DNA of 64,000 bases from Lewinellaceae bacterium (GTDB lineage Bacteria; Bacteroidota; Bacteroidia; Chitinophagales; Saprospiraceae). The notes under the pieces are model-generated. The model was not told where the DNA came from. It searched no databases and saw only the letters and a program-made list of their open reading frames with translations. Shown in pieces: positions 44,992 to 54,285 of the stretch; the stretch's first letter is position 1; each line of letters begins with the position of its first letter. The DNA lies in NCBI GenBank assembly GCA_016711435.1, contig JADJSY010000083.1, positions 1 to 64,000 on the forward strand. Reading direction: 5' to 3'. A program made the translations under genes and the position numbers.

Positions 44992-46527
44992 TCAAAACTG
45001 GAAATAAATAAACGCATTGGCCCCGAAACTCCCGAAAAACGCTATCAGCCAAAGGATTGTGCAAAAAAGCGCCATGCGCAATGCAGGTTGTTCCACCTGC
45101 CGCACATTCCAGCGGATGCGCAGGTTTGAAATTTCCACCAACAATAAAACAGCAATCACCAACATCCCTTTCGCCACCTGAAATTTGTTGATAACCGCGC
45201 CGAAATGAAAACCTTCCAGGCTGGCGATGCCCGAGATCATGGCATTGGCCGTCCCAAAACTATCTCCGCCGGCCAGTCCGACACTGCCACTGCGAAAATA
45301 AATCCAGGCCAGCAGTGTCAGGGCATACACCGTCAGAATGGCGATTCCGTCGGCAGCCAACTGTGGCATTCTGATGCCGCGCACAAAACGCCGCCAAACG
45401 GGTGAAACGATGCGCTGGACGATCAGGTACAATCCGTGCAGGAAACCCCAGAAAACAAAAGCCCAGTTGGCCCCGTGCCACAAGCCGCCTAAAAGCATGG
45501 TGAGCATATTGTTTTTATACGTTCCCCATTTGCCCTGCCGGTTGCCGCCCAGCGGGATATACAGGTAATCGCGCAGCCAGGTAGACAGCGAAATGTGCCA
45601 GCGTGTCCAGAATTCCGAAAAACTTTTGGAAAAATAAGGCGTTCTGAAATTCTCGGGAAAATTATAACCCATCATCCGTGCCAGGCCGATGGCAATATCC
45701 GAATAACCCGAAAAGTCGCAGTAAATCTGGAAAGAATAAAAGACCACCCCGATCAGGAGGTGCAGCGAACCGAAGGTTTCCGGCGCAGCAAAACACTGAT
45801 CTACAAACGGCGCCAGGCTGTCTGCAATGGCAATTTTTTTAAAAAGCCCCCACAGCACCCGGCCCATACCGCTGTTCCAGCGATTCCAGTCAAACTTTTT
45901 GTCTTCGCTCATCTGGTACAAAAAGTCGGCAGCCCGCACGATGGGGCCGGCTACCAATTGAGGAAACAAAGCGATAAAAGTGGCGAATTTCAGCAACGAA
46001 GGTTCCCAGGGTATTTCGCGCCGGTACACGTCGATGGTGTACGACATCGACTGGAAAGTATAAAACGAGATGCCGACCGGCAGGATAATATGCAGGGTTG
46101 TCCACGAGGGCGTCATCCCCAGCGAACGAATCAGTTCTGCCAGGTTGTCCGCAAAAAAGCCGAAGTATTTAAAAAATCCCAGCACTCCCAGGTTCATCAC
46201 CATACTGAAAGCCAGAATGGTCGCCCGCTTCAGCCCGAAGGACTGCGCCCAGGCGGTCAAGTTGCCAAAGAGACGCAACACCGGGCTGCCTTTTTCACAG
46301 CGGTTGCGGGTTTCTTCCGGCGCGTCGTTGTAACTGATCCAAAGCCCGAACCACCAGTCCAGCACCGTCGAAAAAACGATCAGCGACAAAAAACGCCAGT
46401 CCCACCACCCGTAAAAAAGATAACTCGCCAGCAGACAAACCCAGGTACGCCAGCGGCCCTTCGTCCCGAAATACAGCGGAAAGAACAGCAGGATGAAGAT
46501 CAGGAAGGTGAGACTGTTGAAAACCAA
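44992..46527 (-). CDS. MBOAT family O-acyltransferase (AlgI/DltB-like)
   Basis: A 511-residue polytopic membrane enzyme that moves acyl groups to an extracytoplasmic polysaccharide. The start is read as TTG (46527), giving MVFNSLTFLIFILLFFPLYF, the usual MBOAT opening; no nearer ATG exists. Seen: SYLFYGWWDWRF, LPVGISFYTFQSMSYTIDVYR, the GPIVRAADFL loop, FCSGYSDIAIGLARMMGYNFPENF-like DFSGYSDIAIG, FWTRWHISLSTWLRDYLY and the catalytic His in MLLGGLWHGANWAFVFWG. It is flanked by two SGNH-type genes, the classic AlgI-AlgX/AlgJ-like arrangement. Confidence 0.95.
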   Translation of the reverse strand: MVFNSLTFLIFILLFFPLYFGTKGRWRTWVCLLASYLFYGWWDWRFLSLIVFSTVLDWWFGLWISYNDAPEETRNRCEKGSPVLRLFGNLTAWAQSFGLKRATILAFSMVMNLGVLGFFKYFGFFADNLAELIRSLGMTPSWTTLHIILPVGISFYTFQSMSYTIDVYRREIPWEPSLLKFATFIALFPQLVAGPIVRAADFLYQMSEDKKFDWNRWNSGMGRVLWGLFKKIAIADSLAPFVDQCFAAPETFGSLHLLIGVVFYSFQIYCDFSGYSDIAIGLARMMGYNFPENFRTPYFSKSFSEFWTRWHISLSTWLRDYLYIPLGGNRQGKWGTYKNNMLTMLLGGLWHGANWAFVFWGFLHGLYLIVQRIVSPVWRRFVRGIRMPQLAADGIAILTVYALTLLAWIYFRSGSVGLAGGDSFGTANAMISGIASLEGFHFGAVINKFQVAKGMLVIAVLLLVEISNLRIRWNVRQVEQPALRMALFCTILWLIAFFGSFGANAFIYFQF

Positions 46528-46530
46528 AGG

Positions 46531-47253
<723 letters not shown>

Positions 47254-47370
47254 AAGTTAACAGGTAAAATTTTAAATGATAAAGAGCAATGGCAATCAAT
47301 GCGTTACAGAAAATCTTGCAATTACAGGCCTGAAAGATCAAACCCAAAACATCCGAGTCGCTAAACGGGA

Positions 47371-47450
47371 TACTCTCACTTCTCCTCTTCTCACTTCTCA
47401 CTTCTCACTTCTCACTTCTCACTTCTCACCTCTCACTTCTCACTTCTTCA
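47371..47450. repeat. Tandem CTTCTCA array at the end of the acyltransferase gene
   Basis: Around ten copies of the 7-bp unit TTCTCAC (GTGAGAA on the sense side) run across 47371-47447. The stop codon and the last residues (EVRSER) of the acyltransferase gene lie in it. A fragment of the same array type is at 24250-24297. Between 47254 and 47370 the spacer shows CAATGCGTTACAGAAAATCTT, related to 54145-54170. Confidence 0.65.
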
Positions 47451-48442
47451 AAGCACCATCCCGCCAACAAAGCCAGACACAGATAAAGCAAGAGCGTCGG
47501 AACAGTCAATATGGAAACCCCCAGCATCAGCAGGCAAAGGTGCAACACCAGTACGTGGGTGAGGTATAAAGAATAAGAAAAACTGCTGACCCAAATAAAA
47601 AAACGATTCAGCAGCGGTAGCCAACGCCGACCTGTCTGGTACAAAAAAATGCTCAGTGCCGAGTAGCCCAGTAGCGCAGGCACGTCGTTAAAAACGCGCC
47701 CGGTTTCGCCCATTTTGAGGATCATCCCGATCATACATCCCGTACATACAAGTCCGATGGGCAGGGATAACCACCAGTAGGCGCCTTGCCCGCCCAGCAG
47801 TTTTTGTATCCGGTCTGCCTTGTCTTGCTTTTGTTGCCGCATCCATCGGGCCAAAGTCATGCCGAGCGCAAATTCCCACAAGAATTGCAGGAAAAAACTA
47901 TTCCAGTTGCGCAGATCACTTTTTCCTGAAAAATAAACCAGCAGCCACCAACCGATTGAAAGTAAAAAGGTCAGTAGCAGAAAATGCCGGGCAGGCAGGC
48001 GTTGCTGTAGCCAGGCCAGCAAAGGGAACACGAGGTAAAACTGTAAAATGGCGCTGATAAACCAGAAATGTCCGCCAAAACTTACAATGTAATGTTCTGA
48101 AAACATCTGATATAGCGCTACGCCGGCCAGCCAGGCATCCCAGCGGTCAGTGAAAATATTGAGCGTAAGCGCTGCTAAAAGACTGAGCGTCAGCGCCAGC
48201 ACATACGGAAACCACACTTTGCTCATGCGGCGGCGGTAAAACAGGAGCGTCGATTCCGAAGAAGATGACCAGGCCAGACCGAAACCGGACAAAAGAAAAA
48301 ACAAATGAACCCCCGTGCCACCGAATACAATCGCTTTTTGCCACAAAGGCGACAGCGCTACCTGCTGCAAAGCATGGTAGCATACGATCGTGAAAATTGC
48401 GTATCCTTTGGCAAAATCAATATATTCGATGCGCTGTTTCAC
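47426..48442 (-). CDS. Acyltransferase 3 family membrane protein
   Basis: A 338-residue integral membrane acyltransferase (OafA/NodX-like). GTG at 48442 is the start (MKQRIEYIDFAKGYAIFTIVCYH); the catalytic His of the family is that in VCYH (His22). About ten hydrophobic helices follow, with FFLLSGFGLAW and YRRRMSKVWFPY. It likely O-acetylates a cell-surface glycan. The GT2 gene upstream ends 6 bp before it, so they share a transcript. Confidence 0.9.
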   Translation of the reverse strand: MKQRIEYIDFAKGYAIFTIVCYHALQQVALSPLWQKAIVFGGTGVHLFFLLSGFGLAWSSSSESTLLFYRRRMSKVWFPYVLALTLSLLAALTLNIFTDRWDAWLAGVALYQMFSEHYIVSFGGHFWFISAILQFYLVFPLLAWLQQRLPARHFLLLTFLLSIGWWLLVYFSGKSDLRNWNSFFLQFLWEFALGMTLARWMRQQKQDKADRIQKLLGGQGAYWWLSLPIGLVCTGCMIGMILKMGETGRVFNDVPALLGYSALSIFLYQTGRRWLPLLNRFFIWVSSFSYSLYLTHVLVLHLCLLMLGVSILTVPTLLLYLCLALLAGWCFEEVRSER

Positions 48443-48448
48443 TGTCTG

Positions 48449-49696
48449 CTAAGGCTGTTTTGAAGGAGGTTTTTCCCCACGGTCCACGACTTCATCTACA
48501 GATACATATTTTTTATGCTCGGTATGCTGGAAGTTTTTGTTGGGATCGCGCATTTTGAACAGCCCGGCAAACTGCCGCCACACAAACTTCGGCGCCTGCC
48601 AGACGGCATCCCACACCGGCTGCGGCGCTTCGTCGAGCCGGAGTACGCACAGGATATTCAATACAAAAATAACAAGGGCCAGGGCCAGGGCCATCGACAA
48701 ATAAGGCGAGATAAAAAGTCCGGCCAGGACCAGCGTGCCGGCCAGCGCCACCTGAATAAACATCGGCAAGGCAATGGTGACCCAGCCGAAGTAGAATTGA
48801 TTGAAATTCAGGCGGGTCAGTCCGCGCCACAACAAGCCCGAGGAATTGGGCAGGTTCTGGAAATAGGAAAAAAGCCAGCGGCTGCGTTGTGTTTCCACTG
48901 CCGTGCCGGTATCCACTTTTTCGTCGTACACCAGCGCTTTGCGGGCGTATGCAATCGTGCCGCCTTGTTGGAGTATGAAGTTTTGCAGGATTTTATCCTC
49001 CTGGAGCATTTTTTTCCATTGATGCTGACCCTGTTCTATTGCGGGAGAGGCGAGATAGGCTTTGTACAAGTTGGTTTCCGTCGCCATACCCGAGCCGCTG
49101 ATCACCGCCGAACCGCCCAGCAGCCAGGGCACGTAACGCTCCACATAATTTTTGTAATGCTCGCCCATACTGTCTAGCGCGGCATAGGTAGTGTCTAAGT
49201 TTTTGGCTGTCCGTTGTCCCTGAATGCACTTCAGTCCCGATGCGGCATAGCGGCTGATTTCCTCCAGAAATTGCGGGTGCGCCAGGTTGTCGGCATCAAA
49301 AACGGCAATATAATCGGGGTTGCGTTTGAAATGTGCAATGGCGTACAGAATACTTTTGGCTTTCAGCCGTAGCGGTGACTCCGGGCGGAGCAACACGAAA
49401 CGTTCATCCGAGATGTCAAAATCAAATTCGGGGCATTCATCTGCCACTAAGTAAATCAGGTGTTGCTCATGCGTTTGCCTTAGCAGCGACTCTACTAAGG
49501 GTTTGGCGATGGCAGCGTTGCGGTAGGCCGTGATAATACAAGCGTAATCGAAGGCGGTTTCGGTCTCCTTGTTTTTCGGATCAAGTCGTTCTTTACCAAA
49601 CAGTTGCGCCAGCAAAACCGTCACAAACGGATACAGCAGTTGCGCCAGAAAAAGGCAAACGAGCAAGACAAAAAGGCCGTGTAATAAAAATGCCAT
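48449..49696 (-). CDS. Glycosyltransferase family 2, membrane-associated
   Basis: A 415-residue inverting GT-A enzyme with an N-terminal anchor (MAFLLHGLFVLLVCLFLAQLLYPF). The start at 49696 excludes leader codons that come from the palindromic element. Seen: CIITAYRNAAIAKPLVESLL, nucleotide-sugar DxD VFDADN, the acceptor region SGMATETNL, the QxxRW-like ETQRSRWLF and two C-terminal membrane helices (about 305-365). It likely extends a surface polysaccharide. Confidence 0.9.
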   Translation of the reverse strand: MAFLLHGLFVLLVCLFLAQLLYPFVTVLLAQLFGKERLDPKNKETETAFDYACIITAYRNAAIAKPLVESLLRQTHEQHLIYLVADECPEFDFDISDERFVLLRPESPLRLKAKSILYAIAHFKRNPDYIAVFDADNLAHPQFLEEISRYAASGLKCIQGQRTAKNLDTTYAALDSMGEHYKNYVERYVPWLLGGSAVISGSGMATETNLYKAYLASPAIEQGQHQWKKMLQEDKILQNFILQQGGTIAYARKALVYDEKVDTGTAVETQRSRWLFSYFQNLPNSSGLLWRGLTRLNFNQFYFGWVTIALPMFIQVALAGTLVLAGLFISPYLSMALALALVIFVLNILCVLRLDEAPQPVWDAVWQAPKFVWRQFAGLFKMRDPNKNFQHTEHKKYVSVDEVVDRGEKPPSKQP

Positions 49697-49726
49697 ATTA
49701 AAGAAAAAGGAGTAGTGAAGTAGTGG

Positions 49727-49820
49727 CCACACTACTGGACGTTTTCGTGGAACCAGACCTATAAGTTTTCTAAAACCTTAATAGGTCTGGGTGCTGGAAA
49801 ACAAAATGTCCAGTCATGTG
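49727..49820. mobile_element. Nested palindromic element, copy A
   Basis: An outer inverted repeat (TACTGGACGTTTT at about 49733; its partner AAAATGTCCAGT at 49804-49815) encloses an inner one (CCAGACCTAT at 49753-49762 with ATAGGTCTGG at 49781-49790). The same layout is at 56686-56776. It begins a few bases after the stop of the next GT2 gene. No clear direct repeat remains at this copy. Confidence 0.65.
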
Positions 49821-49822
49821 AG

Positions 49823-50725
49823 TTATGGTTTAATATTCCACCATATTCCACGCATAAAAGCCCGCAAATTAGACCATTCGCCGCGTAACACATAACCGAC
49901 CACATTTTTAGGTACCGTTACCAGGCATAGAAAGAGATAAAAACCGGCGCGTTGCAAGGGGCCGAAATGACGGCGCATAAACCAGACCCTGTTGCGGGTC
50001 AGGTAATAGGTTTTTAATGCGCCCAGGGTTTGCACCGTGAAACTTTCCTTGTGGAGCACGCGCGCGGCAGGTTGCACCCAAATCTGCCACCCCGCCTTCC
50101 GGATGCGTTCACTCCAGTCTAATTCTTCGTAATACAGGAAAAAATCTTCGTTCATCGGTCCCGCTTCCGCCAATACCTGCCGGGGTACCATCATGGCCGC
50201 ACCGTGTGCGTACGCTGTTTGTTCTGCGTGGGAAAATTGTCCGTGGTCTGTTTCCCCGTTGCCAATAGTCCGGTTGCGCCCTGTAATCGGGTGTATGCGC
50301 GTCATCCCCGCATATTGTATCAAACCGGGTTTGGGAAAAGCGCCTGCTTTTTTTTCAGGCGCATAGCAGATTAAGGGACTTACGATACCTGCACGAGGCT
50401 GTGTTTCAAACACCTGCAACAGGTTTTCAATCGTATTGTCCGTTATTTCGGCGTCATTGTTGACAAAAAAAAGGTAGTCGCCAGTGGCATAAGGCAGGGC
50501 AAGGTTGTTGCCGCCTGCAAAACCCAGATTCTGTTCGCTCCGCAGAAAAATCACTTCCGGAAACCGGCTTTTGAACAACGTTTCGGGATTTTCCCGGCTG
50601 GCATTGTCCACTACAATTACCTCTACGGCGCGATAAGGCTGCCGACGAATACTTTCCAGCAATTCGCAGGTGACTTCAGCCTGATTGAAATTAACTGTAA
50701 TAACCGAAACCCTCGATTCAGACAT
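49823..50725 (-). CDS. Glycosyltransferase family 2 (rhamnosyltransferase-like)
   Basis: A 300-residue soluble GT-A enzyme starting MSESRVSVITVNFNQAEVTCEL. The nucleotide-binding VVDNAS, the FAGGNNLAL loop, the DxD-like VNNDAE and the FLYYEELDWSERIRKAG block are typical of the WcaA/rhamnosyltransferase group. Its start overlaps the sugar-transferase stop by 8 bp, so translation is coupled. Donor sugar unknown. Confidence 0.92.
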   Translation of the reverse strand: MSESRVSVITVNFNQAEVTCELLESIRRQPYRAVEVIVVDNASRENPETLFKSRFPEVIFLRSEQNLGFAGGNNLALPYATGDYLFFVNNDAEITDNTIENLLQVFETQPRAGIVSPLICYAPEKKAGAFPKPGLIQYAGMTRIHPITGRNRTIGNGETDHGQFSHAEQTAYAHGAAMMVPRQVLAEAGPMNEDFFLYYEELDWSERIRKAGWQIWVQPAARVLHKESFTVQTLGALKTYYLTRNRVWFMRRHFGPLQRAGFYLFLCLVTVPKNVVGYVLRGEWSNLRAFMRGIWWNIKP

Positions 50726-51683
50726 TCTCATGCTGGATAAATGCCCCGAAGGTTCTGCGCATAATCCGCAGGTCAGCCCAGACATCGTTGCTTTGCGCGT
50801 AAACAATATCGAGGTTGATGCGCTCTTCCGTACTCATGTCGGACTGGCCGCGTTTGGTCACTTGCCACAGCCCGGTAATACCTGCCGGCGCCATGAAACG
50901 AGTGCTCCATTCATCGCAGGTAAGCATTTCAGCCTCATAAAGCGGCAGTGGGCGGTTGCCTACCAGCGACATATCGCCCCACAATACGTTCAGCAACTGC
51001 GGAATTTCATCAATGCTGTATTTGCGGATAAAACGCCCCACCCGTGTGATACGAGGATCCTTCGTCAATTTAACAAAAACGGGATAAGCGCCTGTGTATT
51101 GGTTCAGGTGCCGGTACTCCAGCAAACGCTGCTCGGCGTCTTCGTACATCGAACGGAATTTCCAGAAACTGAACACATGATAGCCTGTGCCTACACGTTT
51201 TGACCTATACAGAATAGGGCCGGAAGATTCCAGTCGGATGGCAATGGCGGTTAAAATCCAGATTGGTGCGGATAAAGCAATGCCCAAAACAGCGCCGATT
51301 ATATCTACCACACGTTTCAGCAGGGGAACTTTGAATTCAAAGTTATCCTGAACGACTTGTTTGGAATGCGCCAGTATCTTTTGTTTGTACTGCATCAAAA
51401 ACTCCAGCCGGGTGACTAAAGCGCTCCATTCCACGGGCGTTTCATAACAATCGTCTATACCATTGGCAATCAGCGTTTCCGTTGATACCGGGCTGGCGCC
51501 GTCCGACAGCATAATCTGCGGGATGCGTTTCAGGCCCGGATGCGCCATAATCTGGCGAGATAGCCGGAAGTGGTCGTTAACCAGCCAGTCTGATTTAAAG
51601 AAAACAGCGCTTTGTTCCGCAGTTTCAGGGTTGTTGACATGCTTCAGCAGCCATTGAAACACTTTAAAGGGGTTATTCTCCAA
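50718..51683 (-). CDS. Receiver-like domain fused to undecaprenyl-phosphate sugar-1-phosphate transferase
   Basis: The C-terminal 200 residues are a complete polyprenol-phosphate sugar transferase (WcaJ/WbaP core): a reentrant helix (VVDIIGAVLGIALSAPIWILTA), SSGPILYRSKRVG, FWKFRSM, TKDPRITRVGRFIRKYSIDEIPQLLNV, GDMSLVGNRPL and PAGITGLWQV. It transfers the first sugar onto undecaprenyl phosphate at the inner membrane. Residues about 1-110 look like a degenerate response-regulator receiver. This frame starts at TTG; the likely true N-terminus is at ATG 51815, but an in-frame TGA lies between, and a reading across two small shifts gives RRIFFVGFENTLQSNILHF then PAGDPNYIPLL. Regulation by the nearby response regulator is a guess. 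Confidence 0.88.
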   Translation of the reverse strand: MENNPFKVFQWLLKHVNNPETAEQSAVFFKSDWLVNDHFRLSRQIMAHPGLKRIPQIMLSDGASPVSTETLIANGIDDCYETPVEWSALVTRLEFLMQYKQKILAHSKQVVQDNFEFKVPLLKRVVDIIGAVLGIALSAPIWILTAIAIRLESSGPILYRSKRVGTGYHVFSFWKFRSMYEDAEQRLLEYRHLNQYTGAYPVFVKLTKDPRITRVGRFIRKYSIDEIPQLLNVLWGDMSLVGNRPLPLYEAEMLTCDEWSTRFMAPAGITGLWQVTKRGQSDMSTEERINLDIVYAQSNDVWADLRIMRRTFGAFIQHENV

Positions 51684-52046
51684 TAAGGGAATATAGTTCG
51701 GATCTCCTGCGGGAAATGTAAAATATTGCTTTGCAAGGTGTTTTCAAATCCTACAAAAGAATATCCTTCGCGTTATTGGATGCGGTGCAATCTCATTTGT
51801 ATAAGAGGTATTCATAATACAGCGGTTTGTTTCGATGCTGTATCAGGATAAATCGTGGAAACTCTACAGTAGTGCAAAAAGGTCATGAATAAGAAAAATG
51901 TCTCAACACCCATCATGCTCAGCAATAAAGAGTCGCAGGGAAAATATCAGCAATACTCCATCTGTTTCTGAATTATACGTCAATTCAAAGCCTTTGGATT
52001 TTTCAGATAATTTCCCGCTCCGATCTGAAGCGTCATCGACAGGTTT
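51684..52046. other. Leader of the sugar-transferase gene and spacer
   Basis: 51684-51815 probably holds the damaged N-terminal codons of the receiver-like domain. 51816-52046 is AT-rich with no supported gene; the response regulator ends at its far side. I saw no clear promoter box on the minus strand here. Confidence 0.4.
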
Positions 52047-52412
52047 CTAACCAACAATTTGGATCAGGCGATCCTGTAAATGGATCGGATTGAACGGTTT
52101 GCGTATGTACGCAGATATCCCCAGTTTTTGAAACTCTTGTTCCTCGTCGTTGCTGTCAGCACCGCTGATAATTACGACGGGAATCTTGGAGAAAAGACCG
52201 CTACATCGAATATTGGAAAGAAAAGACGCACCGTCTAATTCAGGCATACGGGCATCTGAGACGATGACATCAGGCATTACACCTTTACTGAGCCAGCCCA
52301 TGGCTTCAAGTCCGTTTCGCGCTCCAACGACTTCAAAGTTTTTGGATAGAAACGCGCCAATAATGTATCGAAGACTGTCGTGGTCTTCAACAATAAGTAC
52401 CTTTTTATTCAT
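52047..52412 (-). CDS. Single-domain response regulator (CheY-like)
   Basis: A 121-residue receiver with all landmarks: acidic pair VEDHD (Asp10), phospho-acceptor Asp53 in VSDARMPELDG, Ser83 (IISGAD), and Lys105 in YIRKPFNP. There is no output domain, so it works by protein contact, as in phosphorelays, or via diguanylate or glycan-control proteins. The neighbouring genes encode glycan synthesis. Its start is preceded by an unusually long untranslated leader. Confidence 0.95.
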   Translation of the reverse strand: MNKKVLIVEDHDSLRYIIGAFLSKNFEVVGARNGLEAMGWLSKGVMPDVIVSDARMPELDGASFLSNIRCSGLFSKIPVVIISGADSNDEEQEFQKLGISAYIRKPFNPIHLQDRLIQIVG

Positions 52413-52649
52413 GGAATTGCACGATTTATCGTGATGATTAAAATTGTGTTGGATTAAAAACTGTGTTTGCTTTTTGATTCAGAAGTACTCGACGACATAG
52501 GTACTGAGGATTAAAACATAATAGTGAAGATTTGCCGAAAGGCGAAAAAATCAGACGGGTGCAATGTCCGTATACAAGATATATGTCAAGGATTGCGCCA
52601 AATTTTAAAATTGGTCGATTAATTTATGTTAAAAAAACAGTCTATGTTG

Positions 52650-52679
52650 CAAAGATAGTATTTATCTGTTCAAAACCAA
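52650..52679 (-). promoter_or_regulatory. Minus-strand promoter for the response regulator
   Basis: On the minus strand: TTG (52679-52677), a 19-nt spacer, TATCTTTG (52657-52650). Transcription from it would leave a leader of about 230 nt before the start codon at 52412. Confidence 0.6.
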
Positions 52680-52855
52680 TATTTCAAGCACCTTTTTCAT
52701 CGGTAACAGATTGTTAAGTTTAAAGCATTCATTTAATAATTTAAACATCACGCAGTTGTATATAAAAACTACAGTTCATATACATACGAGAACCGGCAGG
52801 CTACGGATGTTTGCCGTGTTCAAAAATATTAAAGTAGCACAGTTAAAGGCCTGAT

Positions 52856-52863
52856 TATCTTTG
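52856..52863 (+). promoter_or_regulatory. Candidate -7 box for the GT2 gene
   Basis: TATCTTTG fits TAnnTTTG, 56 nt before the ATG at 52919. Confidence 0.45.
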
Positions 52864-52918
52864 TGCGGCTTTGGGTGTGCTGCATTTGCAGTCTTACCGC
52901 ACGCAATACTTCCAATTC

Positions 52919-54107
52919 ATGCATACTGAACTACTTAAAACGGTTTTCTGGGCCGGCATGTTCATCGTATTTTATGCCTACCTCGGGTATGGCATCGTGT
53001 TATTCCTGTGGGTGAGCGTAAAAAGGTGGTTCCGCAAAACCGCTCTTGAGACTCGTTTCCTGCCGGAGGTAACCGTAGTTGTATGCGCTTACAATGAAAA
53101 AGACTGGATCACCCAAAAAATAGCCAATTCTTTAGCGCTTGAATATCCGGTATCGCTCATACATTTTTTGTTTGTGACCGACGGCTCCGATGACGGCACC
53201 GATGCACAGGTGCAAACCTATCCTTACCCTGCCGGAACCCAGTGGCAGTTGCTGCATCAACCCGAGCGCAAGGGTAAAATAGCGGCATTCCAGCGAGCCA
53301 TGCAGCATATTGATACCGCTATCGTGATCAGTACCGACGCCAATACGCTGGTGAATAAGGAAGCTGTACAGCGCATCGTCCGCCATTTCAGCGACCCGCA
53401 GGTCGGAGCGGTTGCGGAGAAAAAGAATTTCCATGCAGGAAAAGGAAGGCGCCAGCAGCGCCGGGGAGGGTATTTACTGGGAATATGAAAGTACGCTCAA
53501 AAAATGGGATGCCGAACTGTGGTCGGTAGTGGGCGCTGCGGGCGAGCTCTTTGCTTTTCGCAGCGAAGTTTATGAGCATGTGCCTGCCGATACTATTGTG
53601 GAGGATTTTTACCTGACCATGCGTATTGCTCAAAAAGGTTACCGGGTGCAATACGAACCGGGCGCCTATGCTGCGGAGAGTTCTTCAGTATCTGTGGCGG
53701 AAGAATTGAAAAGAAAGGTCCGCATCGCCGCCGGTGGTTTGCAGGCTGTGGTTCGCCTGGCGCCTCTGCTCAATATTTTTAGGTATGGCATACTTTCCTT
53801 CCAGTATATTTCGCACCGGGTGTTGCGTTGGACGCTCGCGCCGGTTTTGCTACCTTTTTTGTTGATTATCAATATCTTACTGGCCGCAAGGGGTGAAACC
53901 TCATATCAATGGCTACTGTTGGCGCAGGTGCTTTTTTACACGGCTGCCCTTGCCGGATACCTCTTGGAAAAACAAAAACTGCGTCTGAAAATTTTCTTTA
54001 TCCCCTATTATTTCTGTGTGATGAATTACTCCATGTACGCCGGCTTTGTGCGCATTATCAGAGGGAATCAGTCGGTATTGTGGGAAAAAGCGCAGCGGCG
54101 CGTTTAA
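52919..54107 (+). CDS. Membrane glycosyltransferase family 2, frameshifted
   Basis: Two frames (52919-53488 and 53412-54107) form one protein of about 395 residues. An N-terminal helix (TVFWAGMFIVFYAYLGYGIVLFLW) is followed by the GT-A domain: VTVVVCAYNEKDWI, TDGSDDGTD, ISTDANTLV, EIYWEYE-like GIYWEYESTL, GAAGELFAFRSEVY, TIVEDFYLTMRI and RKVRIAAGG (the QxxRW position). C-terminal membrane helices (about 295-380) complete a processive-type layout. The break is in an A5 run at 53420-53424; with four A it reads VGAVAEKRISMQEKEG. It probably makes or extends an exported polysaccharide. Confidence 0.88.
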
Positions 54108-54149
54108 GTAAAAGGGCAAAATTACAAAGGGCAAAAAGCAATGTAAGTC

Positions 54150-54200
54150 AATGAGTTACAGAAGATTTAGTATTAACTAATTTTGCACCTACTTAATGTT
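54150..54200 (-). repeat. Fragment of the leader repeat family, inverted
   Basis: Read on the minus strand this gives AAGTAGGTGCAAAATTAGTT, close to the start of the leader repeat at 17091, then TCTTCTGTAACTCATTGAC, which is shared with 47285-47320. Confidence 0.5.
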
Positions 54201-54203
54201 CAG

Positions 54204-54249
54204 AAATGTGTGGCACACCTCACGTAAGATGAAGGTGTGCCACACATTT
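54204..54249. terminator. Perfect 17-bp hairpin between convergent genes
   Basis: Arms 54204-54220 (AAATGTGTGGCACACCT) and 54233-54249 are exact complements around a 12-nt loop, with T and A runs flanking. It sits between the convergent GT2 and porZ genes and suits a two-way intrinsic terminator. Confidence 0.75.
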
Positions 54250-54285
54250 TTCATGTATGCTCTGTAATCTATGTGGTAAAAAATA

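Larger units (their letters stand above)
52413..52918. other. AT-rich divergent control region
   Basis: A 506-bp gene-free stretch between the response regulator (minus) and a GT2 gene (plus). It contains a promoter for each direction (52650-52679 and 52856-52863) and a small palindrome CACGATTTATCGTG at 52420-52433 next to the response-regulator start. AT content is clearly higher than in the neighbouring genes. Confidence 0.6.
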
